Source of the DNA: an uncultured Oscillospiraceae bacterium
GTDB lineage: Bacteria; Bacillota; Clostridia; Oscillospirales; Oscillospiraceae
Assembly: GCA_948616425.1 (NCBI GenBank)
Contig: CAPGBJ010000099.1
Coordinates: 1-22,526 of the forward strand
Length of the DNA: 22,526 nucleotides
Direction of reading: 5' to 3'
The translations under genes were made by a program, and so were the position numbers. Below are positions 1 to 7,630 of this stretch, piece by piece; the first letter of the stretch is position 1; the number at the start of each line of letters is the position of its first letter. Below the pieces are notes generated by a model. That model saw only the letters and a list, made by a program, of their open reading frames with translations. It did no database searches and was not told where the DNA came from.

Positions 1-138
1 ATGCCCAAACGCCGGCTCTTTTTCCGCCATGCTTTGCCAATTTTCCTTGAAATACATCCAGTATTCCTGCGTCAAATTGGCTTCGTCTGGCGAAAAAATT
101 TCTCGCCGTTGGACACATTTCCATTTTTCAAACAGCGC
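1..138 (-). CDS. Possible gene fragment running off the left edge
   Basis: On the minus strand a frame stays open from just after a TAG at 141-139 to the window edge (46 codons). Its composition looks protein-like, with residues such as FSPDEANLTQEYWMYFKENW. No family is recognised. The first ATG in this frame is at 57-55, preceded by GCAGGAA at a usable distance; a CTG at 135-133 is the only upstream alternative. A second minus frame beginning with ATG at about 124 is also open to the edge, so the frame choice is not certain. A good minus-strand promoter lies just upstream at 156-184, which supports some transcript leaving leftward. It could equally be a decayed remnant. Confidence is low because only the start is visible. 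Confidence 0.28.
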
Positions 139-155
139 CTAGATATTTTACAAAT

Positions 156-184
156 ATTATATCTTATTTTTAGAAATATTACAA
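156..184 (-). promoter_or_regulatory. Sigma-A-type promoter firing leftward
   Basis: Read on the minus strand, TTGTAA (184-179), a 17-nt spacer and a perfect TATAAT (161-156). Expected start near 149. It would drive whatever gene leaves the left edge. The surroundings are far more AT-rich than the flanking coding DNA. Confidence 0.45.
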
Positions 185-196
185 CAACAATTCCGC

Positions 197-202
197 TATA
201 AT
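197..202 (+). promoter_or_regulatory. Candidate -10 box for the glycerate operon
   Basis: A perfect TATAAT lies 42 nt upstream of the dehydrogenase start codon. No convincing -35 is found at 16-18 nt, which hints at a weak or activator-dependent promoter. It sits back to back with the leftward promoter at 156-184, whose -35 is only 13 nt away, so the two may compete or share a regulator. The gene's ribosome binding site, AAGGAGGAA, is at about 230-238. Confidence 0.35.
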
Positions 203-243
203 GGGAGTCACAGATGGACCCAAATCGATAAGGAGGAATTGTA

Positions 244-1212
244 ATGAAAATTGTGGTACTGGACGGCTACACCGAGAATCCGGGCGACTTGAGCTGGGAG
301 GGGTTGGAACAGCTGGGGGAGCTGACAGTCTATGCCCGCAGCAGCCTCACGGACGAGAGGGAGACCATTGCGCGGATTGGGGATGCGGACATTGTCTTCA
401 CCAACAAGACCCCCATCTCCAAGACCGTCCTTGAGGCGTGTCCCAAGCTGAAATTCATCTCTGTGCTGGCCACCGGCTACAATGTGGTGGACTGCGGCTG
501 CGCCAAAGAGCGCGGTATCCCGGTTTCCAACGTGCCCACCTACGGCACCGCGTCAGTGGGGCAGTTTGCCATTGGGCTGCTGCTGGAAATCTGTCACCAC
601 ATCGGCCACCACGACCAGTCTGTCCATAGCGGAGCCTGGGAGCGGTGCCAGGACTGGTGTTACTGGGACTACCCCTTAATCGAATTGGATGGCAAGACCC
701 TGGGCGTCATCGGCTTTGGCCGCATCGGCCAGACCACCGGCAAAATCGCAAAGGCCATGGGCATGGAGGTGCTGGCCTATGACAACTTCCCCAGCGACGC
801 GGGACGGGCCATCGCCAGCTATGTGGAACTGGACACGCTGCTGGCCCGGTCCGATGTGATCGCGGTCCACTGTCCCCTGTTCCCAGAGACCCAAGGCATT
901 ATCAACCGGGACAACATCGCAAAGATGAAAGACGGCGTGATCTTAATCAATAACAGCCGCGGACCGCTGGTGGTGGAACAGGATCTGGCGGATGCTTTGA
1001 ATTCCGGCAAAGTCGCGGCTGCCGGCCTGGATGTGGTGTCCACCGAGCCCATTCAGGGGGACAACCCCCTGCTGAAGGCGAAAAACTGCATCATCACCCC
1101 CCACATCTCCTGGGCCCCCAAAGAGAGCCGTCAGCGCATTATGGACTGCTCTGTGAGCAATGTGAAAGCCTTTTTGGAGGGCAGCCCTGTCAACGTGGTG
1201 AACGGTCTATGA
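244..1212 (+). CDS. NAD-dependent D-2-hydroxyacid dehydrogenase, probably glycerate dehydrogenase / hydroxypyruvate reductase
   Basis: A cytosolic D-isomer-specific 2-hydroxyacid dehydrogenase of 322 residues, the usual family length. The nucleotide-binding loop GFGRIG is at 157-162 and Asp180 ends the next strand (VLAYD), which in this family favours NAD(H) over NADP(H). The catalytic set is complete: Arg239 in NNSRG, Glu268 in DVVSTEP and His287 in TPHISW. The start is set by AAGGAGGAA 6 nt upstream. The gene overlaps the following glycerate kinase by 4 nt (ATGA), so the likely reaction is hydroxypyruvate to D-glycerate (HprA-like), feeding the kinase. The substrate is inferred from the neighbour; related enzymes reduce other 2-ketoacids such as glyoxylate or phenylpyruvate. 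The family assignment is firm. Confidence 0.93.
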   Translation: MKIVVLDGYTENPGDLSWEGLEQLGELTVYARSSLTDERETIARIGDADIVFTNKTPISKTVLEACPKLKFISVLATGYNVVDCGCAKERGIPVSNVPTYGTASVGQFAIGLLLEICHHIGHHDQSVHSGAWERCQDWCYWDYPLIELDGKTLGVIGFGRIGQTTGKIAKAMGMEVLAYDNFPSDAGRAIASYVELDTLLARSDVIAVHCPLFPETQGIINRDNIAKMKDGVILINNSRGPLVVEQDLADALNSGKVAAAGLDVVSTEPIQGDNPLLKAKNCIITPHISWAPKESRQRIMDCSVSNVKAFLEGSPVNVVNGL

Positions 1213-2483
1213 CAGGTTTCGGGAGTGAAACCCGCCTTCAGCAGTCGATGAGGCGGGAGGCGGCACAGATCATTCAGGAGGCGATACAGGCAGTTCTGCC
1301 AGATCGGGCAGTCCAGCGGGTGCTTGAGGGGCGCGCCTTTCCCGGCCGGGTACTCCTGGTATCTGTGGGAAAGGCCGCGTGGCAGATGGCAAAAGCCGCC
1401 GGGCAATGTCTGGGCGAGCAGATTACAGCCGGGGTCGTCATCACAAAATACGGCCACGGGAAGGGGGACCTCCCCCAGATCGCCTGCTATGAGGCCGGAC
1501 ACCCCGTCCCCGACGAAAATTCCTTTCGGAGCACGCAAGCCGCCCTCGACCTGGTCCAGGGGTTGTCAGAGGAGGACACCGTTCTGTTTCTCCTCTCCGG
1601 CGGAGGCAGCGCCCTGTTTGAACGCCCCCTGATTCCTGGCAGCGAGCTGCAGGACATTACCAATCAGCTGTTGGCCAGCGGCGCCGACATTGTGGAGATC
1701 AACACCATTCGAAAGCGACTTTCGGCGGTCAAGGGCGGGCGTTTTGCCCAGCACTGCGCCCCTGCCCGCATTTTTTCTGTGGTACTCAGCGACATTCTGG
1801 GGGACCCCCTGGATATGATCGCCTCTGGACCGGCCTGCCCGGACCGGTCCACCTGCCGGCAGGCTCAGGCGATTGTGGAGAAATACCACTTAAACTTGAG
1901 TGACGAGGCGATCCGGCGCTTGGGGGAGGAGACTCCGAAGACATTGGAGTGTGTGGAATCCCACATTGTGGGCAGCGTCAAAGAGCTGTGCGGGGCGGCG
2001 GCGCACGCCTGTCAAACCTTGGGATATCAGCCCTTGGTCCTGACCGATCAGCTGTGCTGTCAGGCCAAGGAGGCCGGTTCCTTTCTCGCCTCCATTGCGC
2101 GCAGCCACGCTGGAACCGGCGTACCGCTGGCCTTTCTGGCCGGAGGGGAAACTGTGGTGCGCCTGACCGGATCGGGAAAGGGGGGCCGCAATCAGGAACT
2201 GGCTCTTGCCGCCGCCCAGGGGATTGCCTCACTGCCCAACGCGCTGCTTTTCTCCATCGGTTCCGACGGGACCGATGGGCCCACTGACGCCGCAGGGGGC
2301 ATGGTAGACGGCAGTACCGCCGAACGTCTGCGCGCGCAGGGGATCTCCATCCACCAGATTCTAGCGGAGAACAACGCCTACTGTGGGCTGAAGCGGGCAG
2401 ATGGGCTGATTATGACAGGACCCACAGGGACCAACGTCAATGATGTATCCGTTCTGCTGATTCGGCCGGCGCAAAGCGATTGA
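1209..2483 (+). CDS. Glycerate 2-kinase, MOFRL/DUF4147 family (GckA/TtuD-like)
   Basis: A 424-residue class II glycerate kinase that phosphorylates D-glycerate to 2-phosphoglycerate with ATP, entering lower glycolysis. The N-terminal DUF4147 domain shows VSVGKAAWQMA (52-62) with the family's active-site lysine as Lys55, LLSGGGSAL (129-137) and NTIRKRLSAVKGG (165-177). The C-terminal MOFRL domain shows GGRNQE (325-330), GSDGTDGPTDAAG (351-363) and TGPTGTNVNDV (403-413). All key motifs are intact. The ATG overlaps the dehydrogenase stop by 4 nt with no strong ribosome binding site, so translation is probably coupled. A second Met at residue 14 is a weaker alternative start. Together the pair makes a hydroxypyruvate/glycerate salvage operon; no transporter or lyase that would name the upstream source is present in the window. 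Confidence 0.94.
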   Translation: MTGFGSETRLQQSMRREAAQIIQEAIQAVLPDRAVQRVLEGRAFPGRVLLVSVGKAAWQMAKAAGQCLGEQITAGVVITKYGHGKGDLPQIACYEAGHPVPDENSFRSTQAALDLVQGLSEEDTVLFLLSGGGSALFERPLIPGSELQDITNQLLASGADIVEINTIRKRLSAVKGGRFAQHCAPARIFSVVLSDILGDPLDMIASGPACPDRSTCRQAQAIVEKYHLNLSDEAIRRLGEETPKTLECVESHIVGSVKELCGAAAHACQTLGYQPLVLTDQLCCQAKEAGSFLASIARSHAGTGVPLAFLAGGETVVRLTGSGKGGRNQELALAAAQGIASLPNALLFSIGSDGTDGPTDAAGGMVDGSTAERLRAQGISIHQILAENNAYCGLKRADGLIMTGPTGTNVNDVSVLLIRPAQSD

Positions 2484-2524
2484 CCCACCATCAAATTCCG
2501 CCCATTTTTTCCTTGGGTGTACAG

Positions 2525-2548
2525 GAACGTCCCACTTTTGGGGCGTTC
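2525..2548 (+). terminator. Hairpin after the glycerate operon, possible terminator
   Basis: GAACGTCCCA (2525-2534) pairs with TGGGGCGTTC (2539-2548), ten pairs with one G-U, loop CTTT. The tail TGTTCT is only mildly T-rich. A second perfect 7-bp hairpin, CTCTCCC/GGGAGAG with an AAA loop, follows at 2568-2584. Apart from these hairpins I see nothing else in 2484-2643 except the ribosome binding site of the next gene (AGAGGAGGAA near 2631-2640). Confidence 0.45.
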
Positions 2549-2643
2549 TGTTCTATCAGTGGAACCACTCTCCCAAAGGGAGAGGCAGAGGACGAAGGGG
2601 GCGCCTGCCGGCCCCTCCAAGGAACGATAGAGGAGGAACAACG

Positions 2644-3126
2644 ATGCCAGCTCACTTGACCGAACATTATCAGCTCAGCCTCTGGGAGGCGGACGACCAG
2701 GTCCAGCGCGCAGACTTCAACTCAGACAACCAAAAAATAGACGCCGCCCTCAAGGCCCAGGCGGACGCCCTACAGGCGGAACAGGCCGCCCGGGAGGCGG
2801 CGGTGCTGTCCATCAACAGGGCGATGGTGAAAATTGAGACGGGCTGCTATGTGGGGGACGGCGCGGAAAGCCGGGTCATTCCCCTGAGCTTCACTCCCTT
2901 CGCGGTCTATTCCGCCACCGATTTGGGCGCGACCGACAGGGAGGGACGCAGCTACTTCGGCGGCCTGGCGCTGACCGACCACCCTGTGGGGGAGTCCAGC
3001 GCCCCTGAATACCGTATTCTGGAGATTGTCAACAGGGGATTTCGGGTGCACCAGCGGACCGGCGTGAATGGGGGCGTGTACAGCAACAATGACAAGACGA
3101 GATATCACTATATCGCCTTTGGGTAA
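2644..3126 (+). CDS. Orphan phage tail-fibre-like protein
   Basis: A 160-residue protein with the layout of short Firmicutes phage tail-fibre or receptor-binding tips. Residues 10-40 (QLSLWEADDQVQRADFNSDNQ, then KIDAALKAQ) match the common N-terminal pattern in which F-N-x-D-x-x-K-I-D-A-A-L precedes a helical linker. An Ala/Gln/Glu-rich helix covers about 32-58. The C-terminal part starts with KIETGCYVGDG (63-73), contains LSFTPFAVYS (81-90) and ends NNDKTRYHYIAFG, like the terminal beta domain of these proteins. No signal peptide or membrane span is seen. It has its own ribosome binding site and is followed by a strong hairpin. No other phage gene is present, so it may be a domesticated remnant or a host gene of phage-like origin. 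The function is inferred from pattern recognition only. Confidence 0.6.
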   Translation: MPAHLTEHYQLSLWEADDQVQRADFNSDNQKIDAALKAQADALQAEQAAREAAVLSINRAMVKIETGCYVGDGAESRVIPLSFTPFAVYSATDLGATDREGRSYFGGLALTDHPVGESSAPEYRILEIVNRGFRVHQRTGVNGGVYSNNDKTRYHYIAFG

Positions 3127-3137
3127 AGAAAAAGGAA

Positions 3138-3161
3138 CCCCCGGGCCTTTCGGCCCGGGGG
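3138..3161. terminator. Strong GC-rich hairpin between convergent genes
   Basis: CCCCCGGGCC (3138-3147) and GGCCCGGGGG (3152-3161) form a perfect 10-bp stem with loop TTTC. Read on the minus strand it is followed by TTCCTTTTTCTTT, a good terminator tail for the S-layer gene. On the plus strand the tail is poor, but the stem could still stop the tail-fibre-like transcript. A weaker inverted repeat, CTAATT/AATTAG (3168-3190), overlaps the S-layer stop codon. Confidence 0.8.
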
Positions 3162-3186
3162 TAATAACTAATTTCGTTTCTACGAA

Positions 3187-6100
3187 TTAGTTCACAGTAT
3201 AAGTCACCGCAACATTGGTGATGTCAGCCTCACCAGCAGTGATGGTCCAAGTAAAGCTGGTCTCCTTAACCTGGTCTGCAACTTTCATGGTCAGCGTCTT
3301 CTTGTCACTAGACACAGTGGCGAAATCATCAGCTCCGGCCACATCAAGAGCAATATCGGCTCCACCAGTGATAGCAATTACAATGGTGTCATTGGTGTCC
3401 GCATCAGTCGTACCAGTGGTACCAAATGTCATTGTACCAGTCAGAGTGGCCCCAACCTTTACAGGAACAGCACTCAGGGTAGCAGCAGGAGTTCCAGCGA
3501 TATCAGACACAGCCCAACTCTGAGTCAGGTCTTTGCCCCCATCAGTGATGGCACTGACAGTAGCCTTAATGTAGCCGGTCTTGATATCCACAGCGTTGTC
3601 GGCGCCAGTAACGGTATACTGGTTGTCAACCGCATAGGCTGTATAGGTGCTTCCCATCACCAGACCAGTACCAGCGTTCTCAGTGGGCTTAGCCACTTCA
3701 ATAGCAGCATTTGTACCGGCCTTGATGTAGGCCACGGCCTCAGCCTCGCCGTTCACAGTGACAGGGAACCACTTGGTAACTGTGATCTCCAGAGTGGAGT
3801 CCATATCGTCCTTCGTCACAGTGAGACCATACTCACCGTTGCCCTTGTCGGTAATGTTACCGACCAAGGCGTAGCCGTTGGCAGCAACAAAGTCCTTGAT
3901 CTGGGTGCTGATGCTGACACCATCAACGATGTTGAGGGTGCTGCTGGTGCCATTAATGGTATTCTTGGTGCTGTCAGTCAGCAGCAGGTTGGCAGCATTC
4001 ACAGCGTCTTTATTGACGCCAGTGGCGTAGGCAGGGCCAGTGCCGTCGCTGACGGCCTTGATGGCGTCGGCGGCCACGTTAGCAGCGGTGAAGCTGTACA
4101 CACCGCCGCCCAGGTCGGTCAGGGCGATCGTGGAAGCAGAGACGTCGATCTTGTAGCCGGTGGCAGCCTTCACGTAGACAGTGGAGCCCTCGGCGAAGGA
4201 CTGGGCGCTGCTAGTAGCAGTGCCGGTCCAGCCGGAGTTGACGCTGCGAATCTCCACGTTGGCGCTGGGATTGACAGTGTAGGTCACGGTGGGCTGACGC
4301 TCCACAATGATCATGTCAGTCAGCTTCTTCTGGTTCGCGTCGTTGTCGTGGATGGCGTAGACCAGGTCGTCAGGATCGGTCTGGACGTTGGTCATGCTGG
4401 AAACCTGGATGGTCTTGTAGTCCTTGTCCACGTAGTAGACATTGGTAGCATCGGTGTAAGCCCAGAATGTAGCGTTGCTCTCGGGGCCGATACCCACGAC
4501 CACCTTGCCAGCAACCACGGTACCGGCAACGCCGTTGGCAGCGTTGAAGACGCTACCGCCGCCAGACTTCCGCTCCTGGCTGCAGCTGGTGATGATGCCC
4601 TTGCTGTTCTTGACCACGCTCTTGATGGCGTACAGGCCGTTAGCAGCACTCTGGAGGGTCTCATTCACAGCGACAGATCCGTCGCCGTTCCAGTCGGCCT
4701 TGGTCTCGGCGTCGATCATGATGGTGGTTTCCTCACCGTCCACGATGGCGGGCAGGACATAGTACTTGCCGTCGCTGGTGGTGATGATGTTGTGCTCAGA
4801 GGCGTTCTTCACGAAGTAGGTGTCAACACTGGAGACGCCAGCCATCTTGGTGGCGGCAATGTAGACGACCTCGATCTGGTTGCCGTAGTAGTTATCCAGC
4901 ACGAAGGAGATACCCTCAATGTCGGTACCGGCGGCAATACCAGGGGCGTTGGCGTAGCCGGTGTACACGTCATAGTTGTAGCCCTTGGAGGCGTCGCCCG
5001 CGTTCTTCCGGGTAGCAACCATGAAGATGGTCTCGCTGGTGGTGTAGTAGGTGGCCTTACCAGGAGCGTGATCGAAGTACAGAGGATTGGTGTCCTTGCT
5101 GTTGTCCGCGAAGCCGGTCTGAATGGTCATCTGGGACTTGCCGTTCACGAAGGTGGTGTTGGCGTTATTAGCAGTGGCATCATACTGGCCGGTGTAAACC
5201 CAAGTGGTAGCGCCGGTCTGACGGCCGCCGATGGGGGACAGCTTGTAGACGCCGTTCTCATCCACGGAGTAGGTAACAAGGTCGGCGACAGCGTCGGTGA
5301 CCAGGTTCTCGTAGGCGGGGCTGCCGTTGGTAACACTGCCGATCGAGCCGCTATGGATGCCTCTCATGATGGACCAGTCGTCCATCTTGGCGGTGACGGT
5401 CTTCTGGCTGCCGTCAGGCAGGAGCAGAGTGGCGCCGCGGGTCTCGTCGCCGTACTGGTTGACCTTGCCGATGCCGAGGACGGCGGCGTAGTTCTTCTCG
5501 CCCTCCACGCCGGAGATGTAGATGGCGTAGCCATACTTATCCAGGTAGATGTTGATCTCAGACTTGCCCACATCGAAGGCATGGATGGAGGAGTTGGCAC
5601 CATCCTCGTCCACGACGTTGTAGTTCAGGCTGTACTTGTAGAGCGCGTCACCAGCGGTGAAGTTGGCATTGGAGGTGCCCTTGTCGCTGTTGACGATGGC
5701 GGAGCCCTCCCACTTGTTCAGAACAGCGGTGGTGGACAGAGCCAGATCCTCCACGCCCTTGACGTCATAACGGCCGTTGTCGTTATAAGCGGCGTTGAAG
5801 GTAACCAGATCCTTCACTTCGAACTCCTCAGTCTCGAACTTGTTGTTCAGGCTGCTGATGGAGGGGAAGGTGGTGTTGTTCAGGGTGACATAGCGGTCAG
5901 CGGAGCCGGTGGCCTTGACCACGGTGCTCACCTTGCCCACGTAGGTGTCGATCATGGTGATCACAGCGGACTCGCTGTCCTTGTAGTACCAAACCTGAGT
6001 CAGAACGCCGTTGCCGCCGATCTTGTTGGCCATGTTCTTGGACAGGCCCAGGGTGTCCAGAGCCACAGGAGTGGTGCTGTTGTCGGTGATCTTAGAGGTG

Positions 6101-7086
6101 GTCACAGACTCGTCCTTGCCGTTGCGGTAGAAGTCCACATCGCCGGCAGCAACAGCCTTGGACAGGCCCAGATCCTTGTAGATGTCGCCCAGCTTCACGC
6201 TGGAAGTGTAGGTGAGGTCAGGAGCCTTCACGTAGGTGCCGATGACCTTGTAGTCATAGCGCCAGGTGACGGCGGGACGGTCGAAATCGTCCTCGGAGCT
6301 GGACTTGGTCAGCTTGCCGTTGTAGAGCTCCTCGCCCAGCTGGATGTAGTACTGGCCCTGGCCGATGATATCGGTGGTGTGCTTGTTGTCAATCAGGGTG
6401 TTGTACTTGGGATCGGTGCTGGTGCGGGGGGTGTACTCGGTGCGGTGGCCGATGTTCATGGGGCCCTCGGAAGTGGGGATGGTGGTGCCCACATTGCCGG
6501 TAAAGCGGACCATGTCAGCCTCCAGAGCGTTCAGGGTCAGCTGAGCGACCTGGTTACGGGTGAGCTGGGTGGTGTTGGCCACGTCCAGGCCCTCGAACAG
6601 ACGGATCTGAGCGGCCTGCTGAGCAGTGGCCCGGGCCCAGTCGTTGTTGAAGTCCTCGGTGTACTGGAAGTAACCCAGGGCTTTGAGCATCATCAGGGCC
6701 GCCTGAGTGGCGGTGACGGTGCCGGTGCCGAAACGGCCGCCGCCCACACCGGAGATGATGCCGTTGGCGGCACAGGCCTCAACATAGGCGCTGGCCCAGC
6801 TGGGCACATCGGAGAAGTTGTTCTGGCCCGCGAAGTAGTTCACGTCCAGACCCAGCAGGTTGGCCATGACAATGGCCATCTCCACACGGGAGACTTTGGC
6901 GTCAGGATTGAAGTTGCCGCTGTTGCTGCCGGACATGGCGCCTACAGCCTGCAGAACCTCAATGGCCTCGACGTTGTGGGAATCGTCAACGTCGGGGTAG
7001 CCCGCAGCACTGGTTCCGATCACCATCATGCCCAGGAGCATGACAGAGGCCAGAGTCAGGCTGAGAGCCCGCTTCAGGTTTCTCAT
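3187..7086 (-). CDS. SLH-domain S-layer protein, major cell-surface protein candidate
   Basis: A 1299-residue secreted surface protein. Residues 1-28 form a signal peptide (KR near the start, hydrophobic core LTLASVMLLGMMVIG, cleavage after SAA). SLH repeat 1 covers about 29-80 (YPDVDDSH, then NPDAKVSRVEMAIVMANLLG), repeat 2 about 91-138 (FSDVPSWASAYVEACAANGI, then VTATQAALMMLKALGY), and a degenerate third about 150-192. SLH repeats bind cell-wall polysaccharide, so the protein anchors through its N-terminus. The remaining 1100 residues are Thr/Ser/Asp/Gly-rich, beta-type sequence with Ig-like character towards the C-terminus. The start is set by AAGGAGGAA upstream of ATG at 7086. Codon use in the first 900 codons is strongly C/G-ending, as in highly expressed genes; the last third is less biased. 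The gene stands alone with a strong promoter and a long leader, as is usual for an abundant S-layer subunit. Confidence 0.9.
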   Translation of the reverse strand: MRNLKRALSLTLASVMLLGMMVIGTSAAGYPDVDDSHNVEAIEVLQAVGAMSGSNSGNFNPDAKVSRVEMAIVMANLLGLDVNYFAGQNNFSDVPSWASAYVEACAANGIISGVGGGRFGTGTVTATQAALMMLKALGYFQYTEDFNNDWARATAQQAAQIRLFEGLDVANTTQLTRNQVAQLTLNALEADMVRFTGNVGTTIPTSEGPMNIGHRTEYTPRTSTDPKYNTLIDNKHTTDIIGQGQYYIQLGEELYNGKLTKSSSEDDFDRPAVTWRYDYKVIGTYVKAPDLTYTSSVKLGDIYKDLGLSKAVAAGDVDFYRNGKDESVTTSKITDNSTTPVALDTLGLSKNMANKIGGNGVLTQVWYYKDSESAVITMIDTYVGKVSTVVKATGSADRYVTLNNTTFPSISSLNNKFETEEFEVKDLVTFNAAYNDNGRYDVKGVEDLALSTTAVLNKWEGSAIVNSDKGTSNANFTAGDALYKYSLNYNVVDEDGANSSIHAFDVGKSEINIYLDKYGYAIYISGVEGEKNYAAVLGIGKVNQYGDETRGATLLLPDGSQKTVTAKMDDWSIMRGIHSGSIGSVTNGSPAYENLVTDAVADLVTYSVDENGVYKLSPIGGRQTGATTWVYTGQYDATANNANTTFVNGKSQMTIQTGFADNSKDTNPLYFDHAPGKATYYTTSETIFMVATRKNAGDASKGYNYDVYTGYANAPGIAAGTDIEGISFVLDNYYGNQIEVVYIAATKMAGVSSVDTYFVKNASEHNIITTSDGKYYVLPAIVDGEETTIMIDAETKADWNGDGSVAVNETLQSAANGLYAIKSVVKNSKGIITSCSQERKSGGGSVFNAANGVAGTVVAGKVVVGIGPESNATFWAYTDATNVYYVDKDYKTIQVSSMTNVQTDPDDLVYAIHDNDANQKKLTDMIIVERQPTVTYTVNPSANVEIRSVNSGWTGTATSSAQSFAEGSTVYVKAATGYKIDVSASTIALTDLGGGVYSFTAANVAADAIKAVSDGTGPAYATGVNKDAVNAANLLLTDSTKNTINGTSSTLNIVDGVSISTQIKDFVAANGYALVGNITDKGNGEYGLTVTKDDMDSTLEITVTKWFPVTVNGEAEAVAYIKAGTNAAIEVAKPTENAGTGLVMGSTYTAYAVDNQYTVTGADNAVDIKTGYIKATVSAITDGGKDLTQSWAVSDIAGTPAATLSAVPVKVGATLTGTMTFGTTGTTDADTNDTIVIAITGGADIALDVAGADDFATVSSDKKTLTMKVADQVKETSFTWTITAGEADITNVAVTYTVN

Positions 7087-7423
7087 TCGGAAATTCCTCC
7101 TTTTGATTTTTGGGTCCGCTCACTTTCGGACTGACGGCGGCTGGCCGATTTCCAGTTTGCCGGATCTCGCCCGGCCGCCAGTCATTCCGCAGTGGAGTGC
7201 GGCCCGTTTGGCTGAGACGCAAATCCTTTCACCCAATTTTGGTAGACTTCTTGTGTCTAACTATTTTGATGAAAGTCTTTGCGTTTTGCCCAAAGATCTT
7301 GAGGTTTTTTCACTTTTTCCAGATTTAGACTTGTGTCACTCCCCTTGCATCCGCTTTCCGTATGCACATCAGCTTCTACCGGGAAGGGCAGGTCTTAACT
7401 GAACAAAAGATCTCTCAACCTCT
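7087..7423 (-). promoter_or_regulatory. Long structured 5' leader of the S-layer mRNA
   Basis: The promoter at 7430-7458 predicts a start near 7423, so about 337 nt are transcribed before the S-layer ATG. No convincing ORF is in it. Hairpins on the minus strand include TGCAT/ATGCA extended by CG pairs with loop GAAAG (7346-7366), a long two-part stem (7217-7284), GC-rich pairing around 7141-7205, and GTCCG/CGGAC (7114-7131) just upstream of the ribosome binding site AAAGGAGGAA. Long stable leaders are known to prolong S-layer mRNA life in several bacteria. I do not recognise a known riboswitch. Confidence 0.6.
7217..7284 (-). ncRNA. Predicted structured RNA element in the S-layer leader
   Basis: On the minus strand ACGCAAA (7284-7278) pairs with TTTGCGT (7223-7217). 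Next, GA (7277-7276) faces GA (7225-7224), which can form tandem G-A pairs. Then CTTTCA (7275-7270) pairs with TGAAAG (7231-7226), extended by a T-G and a C-G pair. An A-rich internal loop follows and the tip is TAGAC/GTCTA with loop ACAAGAA (7259-7243). The symmetric tandem G-A loop between two well-formed helices looks like a selected cis-acting RNA, not chance pairing. No family name is assigned. Confidence 0.45.
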
Positions 7424-7429
7424 GGGCGT

Positions 7430-7458
7430 ATTGTAACAAACGAGATTTTCAAAGTCAA
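7430..7458 (-). promoter_or_regulatory. Strong sigma-A promoter of the S-layer gene
   Basis: On the minus strand TTGACT (7458-7453), a spacer of exactly 17 nt and TACAAT (7435-7430). Five of six bases match in each box. The transcript would start near 7423. It is the best promoter in the window, fitting a highly expressed surface protein. Confidence 0.8.
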
Positions 7459-7521
7459 CACCTTCGGACCAAGTGTAACAGAACGGTAATATTGCCGTAA
7501 TACAACGGATCTTATGTTACA
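7432..7521 (-). promoter_or_regulatory. Heptamer array and palindrome around the S-layer promoter
   Basis: The plus strand reads TGTAACA at 7432-7438 (overlapping the -10 box) and 7474-7480, and the inverse TGTTACA at 7515-7521. Spacings are 42 and 41 bp, close to four helical turns. Between the second and third copy lies ACGGTAATATTGCCGT (7483-7498), a 16-bp palindrome with one mismatched pair, centred about 33 bp upstream of the -35. These look like regulator sites; no regulator is identified. Confidence 0.45.
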
Positions 7522-7630
7522 ACCACTTTTGAGCCGGTACTCACAATATGGTGGGGGGGTACTGAGACAGCAACAATGAGGCTGTCCAGCACTTTCTCTC
7601 CACAATATTTCACTCTATCAATATCTGAAA

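Noticed and set aside
1..201. 66-codon plus-strand open frame at the left edge
   Set aside because: No ribosome binding site visible, runs through AT-rich promoter DNA, and its frame is opposite a more protein-like minus-strand reading.
4348..7134. A 928-codon open frame on the plus strand opposite the S-layer gene
   Set aside because: It is a Val/Gly/His-rich reading with no recognisable domain, created by the C/G-ending codon bias of the sense gene. The sense strand has signal peptide, SLH repeats, ribosome binding site and promoter.
7217..7284. Cyclic di-GMP riboswitch (GEMM) in the S-layer leader, suggested by GCAAA segments
   Set aside because: The GCAAA matches are isolated; the conserved core and tetraloop-receptor arrangement of that riboswitch are not present.
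7217..7284. Kink-turn in the S-layer leader, suggested by tandem G-A pairs
   Set aside because: The internal loop is symmetric and lacks the 3-nt bulge that defines a kink-turn.
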